In this document: piece after piece, positions 31,500 through 42,844 of the stretch
Layout of the letters: each line of letters opens with the position of its first letter
Numbering within the stretch: position 1 is the first letter of the stretch
Origin: Bathynomus jamesi
Lineage: Eukaryota; Arthropoda; Malacostraca; Isopoda; Cirolanidae
Reading direction: 5' to 3'
DNA: 64,000 bases
Assembly (NCBI GenBank): GCA_023014485.1
Contig: JAJOZX010001576.1
Span: 124,001 to 188,000, forward strand
The notes under the pieces: model-generated
Told to the model about the DNA's origin: nothing
Seen by the model: the letters and a program-made list of their open reading frames with translations, nothing else
The model's database searches: none
Program-made: the position numbers and the translations under genes

Positions 31500-33769
31500 T
31501 ACCATATATAACTTGAATGTGTAAATTAGTTTTCTCTGTTGTAATTCTATGAGGGCCTTGGAGGCCTTAGCAGTTTCCTCCTTGGTGAGGTAGTATAGTC
31601 TTCCAGTTGCAGTAGATGCCTCTACCTTTGTCAAAACATCAGAGTATGTAATTGTAAGAATATCTGGTTGATGAGGAAAAAAGAATGATGGGTTGGAACC
31701 ATGAGGATGAAGAAAAGATATTTTTACTTCCCTCTTCTCAGTTGTTTTGTCCAAAATGCATGCTAACCACCAAAGGTTATCACATACAGCAGTGACAAAA
31801 CATGTAGTTTCTCTTCAGATATAAGTTCTTCTTCTTCATTGACTTTCTCAATATGTGAATATCCTAATGCTGAGAAATGCTTAACCTCTAGTGAAGTTAA
31901 TGAAACTGGTTTTAAATGGTGTATTTTCTGAGTACCAGCAATTATTCTTGCTTTTGAATGTCTAGTTTGGAGGAGAAATTCTTCATTTTCATAATCTTCA
32001 TTGGTTGAAAAATGTGGTGTAATATTATTAATATTATCTTTAGTAAATATATACAGCTGTTGTGCAGTAAGGATTTGTTTATCATAAGGCCATTGCAGAC
32101 TAGCTTTAGCAGCTAACCTCTTAACAGTGCCTCCTACACCATCACATGGTCCCTTCCCATGGCTTGTTGTAAAAAAATTCCACTCTGCATCAATTCCAAA
32201 GTCATTTTTGTGGTGGCAAAGATTCAGAAAGTTTTTGCAGTTTTTATATTGTCCAGCACAGCCATCTGAAAAGTATATGATTTTGTATATGATTTGAAAC
32301 AAATGTACTGCAACTGTGTTATGAATATTGCACTCGGATATGACAACAAAGCTTAGGTGAGCAATCTCATTTTGCTTGTTATAATACGAAACAAATGGAT
32401 GTAGAGTTGCCATCTGATTGTTCCAGTGAAAACTCTGCACCTCATCTTGGAGAACAAAAGAGTAATTTTTGGCAAAATCGGACACTACTAGGACTTCACT
32501 TGGTTTCAGCAACATTTTAGTTTCGTTGTAATAATTAGCTTGCATCTTGGTCAGGAAATCATGAATTTGGTAGTCTTGAAGTTTGCTACAGAAATGTTCA
32601 ATATATTCATCTGAACTCTCGTGAATTGATTCAAGATTGGACCTGTCTGTATTGGTCCACTTCTTAAACTGTACTGAATCAATGCAGTTATCATCAAAAA
32701 TATTTTGGAGTTTCTCTTTCAATGCTTTTGTGTCTCCACATTGTTTACATTCCCTAAGGCAGCAGTGCAATGAGGGTGGATTGCACTCATTCAAAGTAAG
32801 ACAATGTTGAATATAGTTGATAGGATTTTCATTATCTTCAGTTAACTTATTAAATTTAGTTCCTACAAACATAAGGTTAACATTCTGATGAATGGTACAT
32901 ACACATACTGAGTGAGTTCCTGATGCTCCGGCAATAATACATTGCTTTGGACGCACCTCTACAAATTTGCTGAAGCCCACTTTTACCAAAGGATTTCTTT
33001 CTTTAAAAAGCTGATAAGCTTCTTTTAAATTGCATAGCAGTAGAGAGTAGATGCTTCTGAAAACGTTTCCTCTCCCCTGAGCAGTCCATAATGCTGACAT
33101 AATCCTTTTTACCAGGCATCATTCTACTGATATCTTCTGAAAGATAAAATGCTTTGCTTTTTTCTATAATGTTTTATTCAATTTTCTTTCCAGGCTGAGG
33201 ATTTGGAATTGAAAGGATACCCATTTCATTAGTAAGCTTTTTGGCAACTGATGCTTTGTGCCTTGTTGTGTTGAATTCTGTAGTTATTTTTCTCTCACTC
33301 CAACTTTTTGGTAATACAGTCAGGATTTGTATTCTTTCACTCCTCTTGGTCTGCAAGTTGCTGAATTTCTCCTTCAGTTGATTTAATATTTTATCATAAT
33401 CTTTTTCTATCTTAGTTTTTCTTTTTCCTGTATTAATATATCTCTTCCAGCAATTTCTTCTAATTTTCTCTTGACTGTTCCTATAACTTTTATTTTGTGA
33501 GATGCATAAGCCTCTGTCTCTCTTAGCTTTCCTGTCTTTATGGGAGTTTCTCCTAATGATTTTAATGAAGTATTTAAAGTTGATAATTGAAATTCAAGTG
33601 TTGTGCTTGTTGATGCCTCATTGATTTCAAGTTCATTTTCAGATGAAGATATTTCAGGAATATTACTAGTTTCTTCAGAGCAAGAGCTTTTTTCATCTTC
33701 ATCTAAAGTTTTTTTTTTCAGGCAATGATTCCAGCATTTCCCTACACTGCTTACAAAGTCTGTGATCAA
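31500..33769 (-). pseudogene. large transposase-like protein, decayed
   Basis: One minus-strand protein of about 680-700 residues is spread over three frames. The N-terminal part (33769-33410) is Ser/Glu-rich. Next is SWSERKITTEFNTTRHKASV with a helix-turn-helix-like look, then a stop near 33172. The body (33100-31763) includes GFSKFVEVRPKQCIIAG, CVCTIHQNVNLM, YFSDGCAGQYKN and TTSHGKGPCDGVGGTVKRLA. The C-terminal part resumes in another frame at 31754. From memory, similar uncharacterised proteins are widespread in arthropods and cnidarians. FSDG and HGKG look like metal-binding catalytic motifs, so a transposase is likely. Two frameshifts and a stop inactivate it. Confidence 0.6.
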
Positions 33770-33802
33770 CTGTTAATTTGATTTCAGGTCTTTTATCAAT
33801 TA

Positions 33803-34287
33803 CCATATTTTTTGGTGTATAAGACGCACTTCTTTTCCAAAAAAGGGGTCTCAAAATCACCCTGCATCCTATACACCAAAGGTCATAATATTACCTTTAT
33901 ATGGGCTAGAAGAACTGATGGATTTTTACAAAAATTCATCATCTCTTAGTCCCTCCTGACTGTGTATTGGTTTGGCCAATTTTACACTAAGTTTCTACTC
34001 TTCCCAATTCACTGATAACAAGAAAAACAGTACATATTGCATAATGATTTACTTTTATGTTTTATAACATATAGCATAGTCTCCCGTATACTTAATACTA
34101 TTTTCTTATAATGAGTATGGGTGAAAGAAAATGTATCACCATACTTTTGATGGGGGGCTTTAACAAGAGTCAGCCTCGCTGGTAGAAAATTACGGACATT
34201 TTCTGACAACTAGGCAGTTGGTCATAATTTTTTTCCTGAAAAAAGGCCTTGAAAATAGGGGTGTGTCTTATACACCGAAAAATACGG
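33803..34287. mobile_element. MITE with GTGTATAAGACGCAC-type ends
   Basis: Left end CCATATTTTTTGGTGTATAA and right end TTATACACCGAAAAATACGG are inverted and flanked by TA (33801-33802 and 34288-34289). 485 bp, no coding capacity. Confidence 0.85.
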
Positions 34288-34786
34288 TATATATTGAGGT
34301 ACAATTTGTTGACTTTTGGTTCAACACTGTCCTTTGTGTGATTGAAAGGGATCAGCACATTTCTGTTTAAGTTTAAGTTTATCCATTTTTTTAAAAATTA
34401 GTGTATTAATACTAGTAACTTATATTTAAATGGCATTCCTTAATAGAAATTAATTTAGAATATTAAACAAATATTTTCTGAAAAGATGAAAAAAACGAAT
34501 TATTTAAAGGTTAATTTTAATTAAAAATACTTCCTGATCATACTTATCACTGGCCACTTATAACCTTTTAGGAACATGTTCCACATTGGTAAGTGAACAT
34601 TGGTAAGTGAACACTAGAATCAGAACTCTAGCTTTATTAGTTATGTGGCTACAGCAATTTGAAATTTGACAGTAAGTAAAAAATCAGGTCAAAGGTCCAA
34701 ATTTTGTGACCCCATATCTCAGCAACCAAAGGTCAGCCAGCTCTAAAATTTGGGGAATTTCAGTTTCTCACACATACAGATATACA
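34288..34786. other. unassigned AT-rich DNA
   Basis: No coding content. A short GGTAAGTGAACA direct repeat occurs at 34590-34614. Confidence 0.5.
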
Positions 34787-36315
34787 AATAACCACTAGAG
34801 ATATACAGCAGGCAATAACAGAGCTACCGGGGAGTTCAGCCCCTGGTCCAGATGGAATTGGAGCCAAGATTCTTAAGGAATGCAAACATACTTTATCTCT
34901 GCCTTTGAAAATCCTGTGGAGATCCTCACTAGACACCAGTAGAATACCACCAATCATGAAACAAGCAAATATTACCCCAATCTACAAAGGAGGCAAAAGA
35001 AAGGAAGCCAAGAACTATAGACCCATATCTTTGACTTCCCATATTATTAAAATATTTGAGAAAGTCCTGAAAAGACACATCGTCAGTTTTATAGAAAATG
35101 AACATCTCTTAGAAGACTTTCAACATGGCTTCAGACACGAGAGATCCTGCCTTACTGAACTTATAGACCATTGCAATACAATCCTACAATATTTGGGAGA
35201 AAACCACAATGTTGATGTCCTCTATCTAGACTTTGCAAAAGCTTTTGACAAGGTTGACCATGGTATATTATTCCATAAACTAAAAGAACTTGGTATTTGT
35301 GGAAAAATAGGAAAATGGATCCATGCCTTTCTCTCTGACAGAAAACAAATAACAATTGTAAATGGAGCAAGATCTATAGAAAAAGAAGTGATTAGTGGAG
35401 TGCCGCAAGGCACAGTACTAGGACCAATTCTATTCATTATAATGCTAAACAATATAAACTGTAACCTAGGAAGCTCTCTCCTGTCATTCGCAGATGATAC
35501 CAGAATACTAAGACCAATTACAGAAAAAGAAGACTGTGTAGAGCTACAAAAAGATCTACGAACTATATATGCATGAGCAGATGCAAACAATATGGCCTTC
35601 AATGAAGACAAATTTGAACTAATTAAGTATGGACCAAATAAATACCTGAAAGAACAATTCAACTACACTGGTGGACCCACAGGAAAAGATATTGTACAAA
35701 CTGATCATGTCAGGGATCTAGGGATTATATTATCTGAAGATGCAACATTCAACAGGCACATTGACAAAGTAACCTCATCATGCAAACAACTAATAGGATA
35801 TATACTGAGGACATTCAGAACTAGGGACAGTATGACCATGCTTACCCTGTGGAAATCACTTGTCCTTCCACGCATTGACTACTGCTCTCAATTATGGTTT
35901 CCCCACAAACAAAATGAATTGCAAAAAATTGAGGGCCTACAAAGAACCTTTACCTCGTATATTAAACAACCTGATGGGCAACAGGTGAGTATAGGCCTGT
36001 TCAAAAATCAACTTTTTCTTATTTTCATAGGTTTCTGTACATTTTCCCATGCTTTTTGACCTGAAAAAGCCGAAAATCACAACTATTTTGACCTAGGATG
36101 TTGGGAAGCATTGCCGCATGGAGCTTTAAATTTTCTGCCTTGAAATCGGCCAAAGCGCCAATTCCGGGGTCCCTTGAATTATGTTTTGCACTTTAACTTT
36201 TGATCTAAACAAGATAGAGCAACAAATTAGGTATCAAATGAAAAAGCATAAAATTAATAAATAATAATAATAATATAATAATAATAATAATAGTAATAAT
36301 AATAAATAAATAAAT

Positions 36316-36346
<31 letters not shown>

Positions 36347-36362
36347 TATCTATCATTTTTCA

Positions 36363-37059
36363 GGAAACAACAGAAACTCAATCAGAATCTAGAAAACCAT
36401 CTACAAGTTACAACTTCACAATGGCATTAAGCAAGGAGCTGAGGGAGCTCCATGGGCGCACAGTTGATATCTTAGAACCTCCACGTACTGTCCACAGGCA
36501 GGTGTCAACTGGGCCATCTACCAGATCTCTCACTGAAACTTTCCTGGTTGGATACCCTTCAGCTTTTATCAGTGGTTCCCAGCTTCCCACCAACAGACAG
36601 GCGTTCCAGTATTTCCTTAATCTTCAGAATTTACCGGAAAATGCAGGAAGGCCCATGGTTCAAGACCTTGCATATGAAACAGTTGAATCTATCATCCCAT
36701 TCTGGCAGATGGCTAGGATCAAGACAATGACCAAGTACAACGCAATGAAGCTCTTCATGAAACTACATGAGAAACATCGTGCTCTGGTGAAAAGCAAAGG
36801 AAGAGCAAGTAACCCTGGAGGAAAAAGAGGAGCATTTGAGCTGGAATTAGACAGCCTGTTCGATATAGGAGCTCCAGATGCAATCCAGGAAATACAGAAC
36901 AGACTGTTATCCAGAGAAAGAAAGATGAGGATATCAGGTTCTACGAAGACCAAAAGACTGAGAGGAAAGGTCATATGTCTGGTCATGACAAGATTTTTGA
37001 GACAAGATCCCTGCAGCAAGCAGCGAGGAATGAAAGACTGCAGCATAGACAAGAACAAG
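36363..37059 (+). pseudogene. TIR-element gene, first visible exon
   Basis: The exon follows an acceptor (CATTTTTCAG ending at 36362) and ends at a donor AACAAG/GTAAAA (37059/37060). It reads ETTETQSESRKPSTSYNFTM, then ALSKELRELHGRTVDILEPP, then GRASNPGGKRGAFELELDSLFDI. Near 36915-36930 a frameshift moves coding to the +1 frame (RFYEDQKTERKGHMSGHDKI, ETRSLQQAARNERLQHRQEQ). The last codon is split G|CT across the intron, giving Ala. Since the exon begins at an acceptor, at least one upstream exon should exist, yet only the TIR precedes it. No known transposase domain is recognised. Confidence 0.7.
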
Positions 37060-37167
37060 GTAAAACTAATTACTTTGAACGTTACAAAAAGTTTTAAGTT
37101 TTACTCCATTGCGATATTTAGCATGTACTTAACAATTACTGTCTTAACATGTTGTACTATTTTATAG

Positions 37168-37967
37168 CTGCAGCAGAACAAGAGGCAGTTGTTCATGTGG
37201 AGGAACGCCTCCTCGAGGTATTCACTGGAATTGACCAGGCGCCATTCATCAGGCCAGATGGATGGCCAGAAACCTGTACTCCATGAAAATGCTGATGTTT
37301 GCAGATCAACTTGAGTACGACGAAGACACTGTATCAAAGCTGGAAAGACTCAACACCTTCCTTGCGCTGTTCTACACTCCTGTATGGATGATGTCAACGT
37401 CTGCTGCAGATGCTCCCATGAATGATCTAAGTCTAATCCAGGACATATTGAAGTACAAGAAAACTGACCCAGAGCTTGCTGATGCAGTACTTAATAAGAT
37501 GGAAAACCACAAATGGTACCTGATGCAGGAAGTCGTGCCATTTGCCCTGTTCAGCAGTAGATTGAGTGACACATTGAAGCACGACATTGCTGCCCAGTTA
37601 CATGCCACTGAGAAGCCAGACAGCTTCAGAACAGGAAAGCCTCTATTCCAGAGTCACAGCTAAGACCACCCTGGTTGATCTCATTGGCCCAGAATCACAT
37701 TTCCTGCTGGACACACTGAACATTGGATCCGAGTGGCTTCTGGAACCTGTCACGTCTTGGCCACAGAATGAGGACTACAGAAAAGCATTGGACTATGTTA
37801 AGAATCTGAAAGCGGTGAATGACATTGCTGAACGTGGTGTCAAGATGATGAGCGACTTTGCAAATGTCATAACAACAGATGCCAAGCAAAGGGACTATCT
37901 CCTTCAAGCTGTGGAGTTCAACAGACGCCGCTTTGACAGCTTCAAGAAACAAACTCTCAACAACTGA
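37168..37967 (+). pseudogene. TIR-element gene, second exon
   Basis: The acceptor TTTTATAG ends at 37167. The frame reads AAEQEAVVHVEERLLEV and PFIRPDGWPE, shifts near 37265 to MARNLYSMKMLMFADQLEYD, WYLMQEVVPFALFSSRLSD and GKPLFQ, then shifts near 37650 to TTLVDLIGPESHFLL, WLLEPVTSWPQNEDYRKAL, VNDIAERGVKMMSDFANVIT and DYLLQAVEFNRRRFDSFKK. From memory, this series (GKPxF, LVG.S, WL..P..W, VNDxAERGVK) recurs in uncharacterised arthropod and cnidarian proteins. Function unknown; I infer it is the element's own recombinase or a captured gene. Confidence 0.7.
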
Positions 37968-38989
37968 CTGTGTAAATGTCATTATGAAATTAATCATCAT
38001 GTAATGCTTTCACTTCTTGATCGATTAGACTTGTGACAAAATGTTAATCTCAAATTTGTGTCATGAATAAGGCGCCTTGTCTGCCTTGAGTGTGAGAAAA
38101 CGAATTTTGTGATATTTCTGAAATCTTTGTATGTACCAATGTGCCATTTCTTGTTCCAAGACTATCATAATTGTATAAGTTAGAAAGAGGATTAAAAACA
38201 CTTTAATTTGGTGCCTATTTTGTTGCTCTATCTTGTTTAGATAAAAAGTTATAGTGCAAAACATGATTCAAGGGACCCCGGAACTGGTGCTTTTGGCCGA
38301 TTTCAAGGCAGAAAACTTAAAGCTCCATGCGGCAATGCTTCCCAACAACCTAGGTCAAAATGGTTGTGATTTTTGGCCTTTTCAGGTCAAAAAGCATGGG
38401 AAAAAGTACAGAAACCTATGAAAATAAGAAAAAGTTGATTTTTGAACAGGGCTAAGGTGAGTAAAAACAAATTAAACTACTGGGATAGGCTCAGAGGCCT
38501 CAACCTTTATTCCATAGAGAGAAGGTTTGAGAGATACATCCTAATCTACACCTGGAAAGTTCTAGAAGGGCTTTTAGTTGCCCCCAATACTGAACCAATT
38601 GTGCCCACCTTAACAAGAACTGGAAGAATGTGTAAAAAATATCACCTCCCACCAAACAGTCTGAGAAGGATTCAAACCCTTCAATATAATAGTATCTCTA
38701 GGCAGGGTTCTCGCCTGTTTAACTCCTTGCCTCAGTACCTTAGAGATATAAGTGCAGTCCCAGTAGATACTTTTAAAAAACACTTGGACATGTTTTTAGC
38801 CAACATACCCGACCAACCCACAGTGTCAGGGTATTCCTCTGCCAGACCAGCCCCCACAAATTCAATAGGGGACCAAATCGTATGGCAGGAGCGAGAGAAA
38901 AGAGGGGTGGCAACCCCATCATAGCCCCGCCTCAGGAGGCGCTGAGCGATCTTCGAGGGAGCAGCGCACCCTTGAGGCAGAAGCGCTTT

Positions 38990-41900
38990 AAGGTAAATTT
39001 AAGGTAAATACCTACTAATGTACCAAATATCATGAAAATCTGAGATGGTCATGTTCAAATTCACCTTTTTTTGGCTAAATTGACATGGAATGACCCTGTT
39101 GGGCTGCATGTTCGGCCTCAACTGTGTTGTCAGTACCCAAACTACCAAGGAGTGGAATTGAACCTTTCTTCTCCAATGACTCCATGAGTTTTCCACATTT
39201 TCTTTTTTCCTATACCACAGAATGATGAGGCGCCATCACATCCTGTCAAAGCATGCATGGCGGGAAGTAGACTAGGAACCACAGGACTTAATTCATTGCA
39301 TATGCTGCGAACAGGAATATGACGATGGAGATCAGCAGTAGCAGTCACCTTTCCTGTTTCTACCCAGAAGGATGATGTACTTTGCATCTGAGGAAAATAA
39401 TGCACAGCTAGCACTCGGACATCTGTGTCAGGTGACTTGACAACTATGCTTCCTCAGATATTGGCAGCAGAAAATTCCTCATCTGCATACATAGCATGGA
39501 AAAGCATCCTTGTATCTGCCTCTTCATGTGAGCAAAACAGATCTTCCACTGGTGTCACGCCTTGGCTAGAAATACAGACTGCTTTTTCTCCATCACTGAA
39601 CCCACCTGCAAGGTAGATCTTATGTTTGTGGTGCGCAGCAAGTTCCAGTGTTCTTGGTACATGTTCAGTTATGTAGTTGCACAAGAAGTCAGTTAATGCT
39701 GCTTTATTCAATGAGAGAGCCATGAACTTCTGCCATGGCAGAAGTGGGCATCTGGACTAGTGATGGGACGATTAATCGGAATCAGAATCGAGAATCGGAA
39801 GAATCGAGCATTTTTCAGGAATCGGAATCGAGAGAATTGTACCATGATTTCCGATTCTTAAACTTTGAATTGAACCAGTTTTGCAATGTAAACTTTAAAA
39901 TTTAAATGAAAGAGGATAACAAATTTTATTTTTATTGTATTGTAGCTATACATTAAAACATGTATATCCATGATGTGTAATCAAGAAGATTAAAATGAAT
40001 TGTTACAACTTACAGTTGATTTTTATTTTTAAACCAATCTATTATAATTTATAATTTATATTACCATACTCATAATGTAAATAGTTAATCTTACCAGAGT
40101 AAAATATGACAATTTCCAGAAAAACAAGTATAGAATTATATTTAAAAATATTGAGAATCGGAATCGGAATCGAGAATCGTATCGGAATCGAGACTTTTTA
40201 GTGGTATCGGAATCGGAATCATTAAAAATTTTGGTATCATCCCATCACTAATCTGGACATCACCTGATATTGCTTGGCTCCACCTGCAGTTGCTAGCCTT
40301 CTGCTCCATTCTTCAACTTTGATTAAGTCTTTATAATCATACTGGTCGAACACATCTATTATAGTGTTGACTTTATGTGTACAAATCAACAGCCAAGTCA
40401 TGTATCTGTTGGCAAGCTCACCAAATGTAGATGTGCTGCTGCTGCCTGTCATTGATTGTAGTTCAGCCATGGCATCTCTGATGTAGACACAGGTTGCACT
40501 ATCAGTAGCTGTTAGAATAGGACCAACCTCTACCTTGTTCTCCAATGTGTGTGTCAACTCAGCCTTGTGTTTTTCTCATTGCACCATCTTCATGAAACAA
40601 GCATGTTGGAATGGATATGACTGGCTGCCTCAATACATGGATCACTGTTATGTCTGGCTGTGCCTGTGAGATTTTAAGTGCTCTACAAAACACCATTTCA
40701 GCACTGATATTAACCAGCTTTTTCTTGCCTTGGATCAATACATGTGTAGTTTTAGTCATGTCAGTATGATTACCTCCAATGGACAAGGTACTCCCAATAA
40801 ATTTGTACATTTCCTTCTCACCAGCATCAATGGCAGATAATAGCAACTTCCATACATCTTGGTCAGCAATGACTCCACTGGAAATGCTCAACAGTTTCCA
40901 TCTGGTGGACATCTGGCTGAAATGGATTGGTTGTATTGTTTTCAAGATGGTTGATCATATTTTTTACATCATCATCTCACTTCAGAGCAGAGGGTTTTGC
41001 TTGCTCATGTATAGAACATTCTTTAGCAGCTATTCCAGTATGTCCTTTTATACATACTGTGGGCATATTCTCCTAGTGATGTTCTATTGAGCATCCAGTG
41101 GAGAAGGGCTGGTTCCTTTCAGGTGAGCCCAACAACACCCCCATTACTCTTGGCATCTCATTTTACAGTTGATTCAGTACCCATGTCACTCCAAATACCA
41201 GTGAAATGACCTGGTCTCAGACAAACTGCAAACTCATCATCATTGAATGCTTGAGAGACATCTTCAGATAGTTCCATCATATCAGAGAGATAAATGGGTA
41301 CCCATCATGCATAATTAGTAGGTACAGTTTGCAGCAAAGTAGTATGGCATCATTGCAAGTTATGAGGACAGATGTTCATATTCACTGCATATGTAGTTCA
41401 ATAGTATCTGAACTGCATCCAGCAACATTGACCAATATTTAAATGTGGGTGAGTCTACACTACATTCTTGTTTGAATTCACATCTGCACATTATTCTGAA
41501 TTACTTCATAGATATCCTCAATCTGTTGCCACACTTCATCTGGGATATGTCTTTGTTGGTTGGCATCACACCACTTCACAAATTCTGTCAAGAACAGCTG
41601 CATCAGTGCCTCATATGAAAGGGTTAGACCATGGACAGATCTGTGAAACTGCTTCCTGGCAAGCATCATGTCAGCTGTGTTTGGGGCATAAGTCTCACTA
41701 TCCACTAGCAGATCCCTCAGTCCACCACTTCCCCACAGTTTTCCAGTGGCAGCAATGAAGCAGCATGCACTATGGAATCCACGAAGGTGAATTACATGAT
41801 TGGGGAAGTCATCTGGTTTGCTCCATTTCACCTGTTGGGCCACTGCATAGAGCTGTTGGTCCATAGTTTGGACTGTAGTGAGTTGTCCCATTGCTTTTGT

Positions 41901-42005
41901 CATTTCTTGACTTCTGATCAATGTTATATAGACAGTTGATGGATCAGCAGGCTTTGCATCTATAACTGGAGCATAAGTGGCAACTGTGTGAGTGAGTTGC
42001 ATTTT
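38990..42005 (-). pseudogene. FEN/PIN-like repeat-gene, C-terminal half
   Basis: In order on the minus strand: SQIEYFLRYINEKMQLTHTV; STVYITLIRSQEMTKAM; HLRGFHSACCFIAATGKLWG; a stop-ridden stretch (41480-41100) with PIYLSDMMELSEDVSQAFND; MTKTTHVLIQGKKKLV; FGELANRYMTWLL; then, after the hAT insert (39758-40250), SHEEADTRMLFHA, VVKSPDTDVRVLAVHYF and MHALTGCDGASSF. The last three motifs have the spacing of acidic metal ligands in FEN1/PIN-type nucleases (EExD, SxDxD, GCD), an inference. A CGA-to-TGA change near 39455 and several frameshifts show decay. Confidence 0.65.
39758..40250 (+). mobile_element. hAT-type element with GGAATC subterminal repeats, copy 2
   Basis: Same element as 28077-29370 without the Tigger, in opposite orientation. 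Perfect 8-bp duplication ATCTGGAC (39750-39757 and 40251-40258). Removing it rejoins KQYQVMS to RCPLLPWQKF in the interrupted gene. Length 493 bp. Confidence 0.96.
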
Positions 42006-42844
42006 TTCATTGATGTATCGTAGAAAATACTCGATTTGACTGTGACAAATCTATAAATGACCCAGATCATATGTTTCAGTTCTTCTATGACACCTTATTC
42101 CATACTATTAATATTTCCTTTCCTTCAAGGAGAAAAATGGTTTTGCCCAAAAGTGTCGCAAATCCATGGATCACTCCAGGAATTATCACTTCAATAAAGA
42201 ACAGAGATAAATTATTCAAATTGCAATTACAGAGCAAAATTCCTAAAACACAATATACTCAATATAGAAACAAATTAACTAAAATAATCAAAATTGCAAA
42301 ATAACTATGATAATCAATTTTCCAAACATAAAGGAAACATGAAAAAGACTTGGACAACCATAAACAGCCTTCTTGGAAAACAAATTAAGAAAAATTCAAT
42401 AGAGAAATTAAATGTTGATGATAAAGAAATTACTGATGATACTGCTATTGCAGACTCTTTAAATGCACATTTTACTTCACTAGCAGATAAGCTTCGCTCA
42501 CAATTACTAAATAATGTTCACTCACCTCTAGAATATATGCCACTCAGCCCACTAAATTCATTTTCTTTTGTTCCTGCCAGGCTGTGGAGTCGGAGTCAGT
42601 AAAAATGTACCGACTCCGACCTCAATATAAATTTTAATAAAATATGTTTTTGTGTGTGATATCACTGGCAGCTATGGTGGTTAAACCACTTAAATAATAA
42701 ACAATGTTTTCCATTTCAGACACTAATGCCATTAATTCATTTTTTCTTTTCAGATAATATTTTTAATTTTTAATGCTTATTTAATTTTGAGTTCTTTCTA
42801 AATTTCATAAGTTTTTAACTTTCAAGTCTAAAACCCCTTTCACA

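Larger units (their letters stand above)
35992..38454 (+). mobile_element. unclassified DNA transposon with ~240-bp TIRs and 9-bp target duplication
   Basis: Terminal inverted repeats 35992-36235 and 38213-38454 begin TAGGCCTGTTC / TAGCCCTGTTC and stay highly similar for about 240 bp. The flanking 9-bp AGGTGAGTA is duplicated (35983-35991 and 38455-38463), and removal restores the LINE frame exactly. Between the TIRs lie an ATA-rich microsatellite (36240-36350) and a spliced gene. Long TIRs plus 9 bp recall Mutator-like elements, but no Mutator transposase motif was seen. Confidence 0.9.
34800..38924 (+). pseudogene. LINE reverse transcriptase (interrupted)
   Basis: The protein starts mid-domain at ELPGSSAPGPDGIGAKIL and carries KQANITPIYKGGKRKEAKNY (fingers), HGFRHERSCLTEL, VLYLDFAKAFDKVDH (palm, first Asp), SGVPQGTVLGPILF, and the FADD catalytic box near 35490. 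A TGA replaces a Trp codon at 35574-35576. The thumb and C-terminal region (NEDKFELIKYG, RDLGIILSED, PRIDYCSQLW, LNYWDRLRGLNLYSIERRFE) are well kept. Apart from the stop, 5' truncation and the DNA-transposon insert, it is little degraded. The exact clade is not certain. Confidence 0.88.
34787..39010 (+). mobile_element. non-LTR retrotransposon, 5'-truncated, split by a 2.46-kb element
   Basis: The reverse-transcriptase frame runs to 35991, is cut by the TIR element (35992-38454) and continues at 38464. With the insert and one 9-bp duplication removed, QQVSKNKLNYWDRL reads through in frame. The 3' end has a short tandem TTAAGGTAAA tail (38988-39008). Upstream ORF1 and endonuclease are absent. 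Confidence 0.9.
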
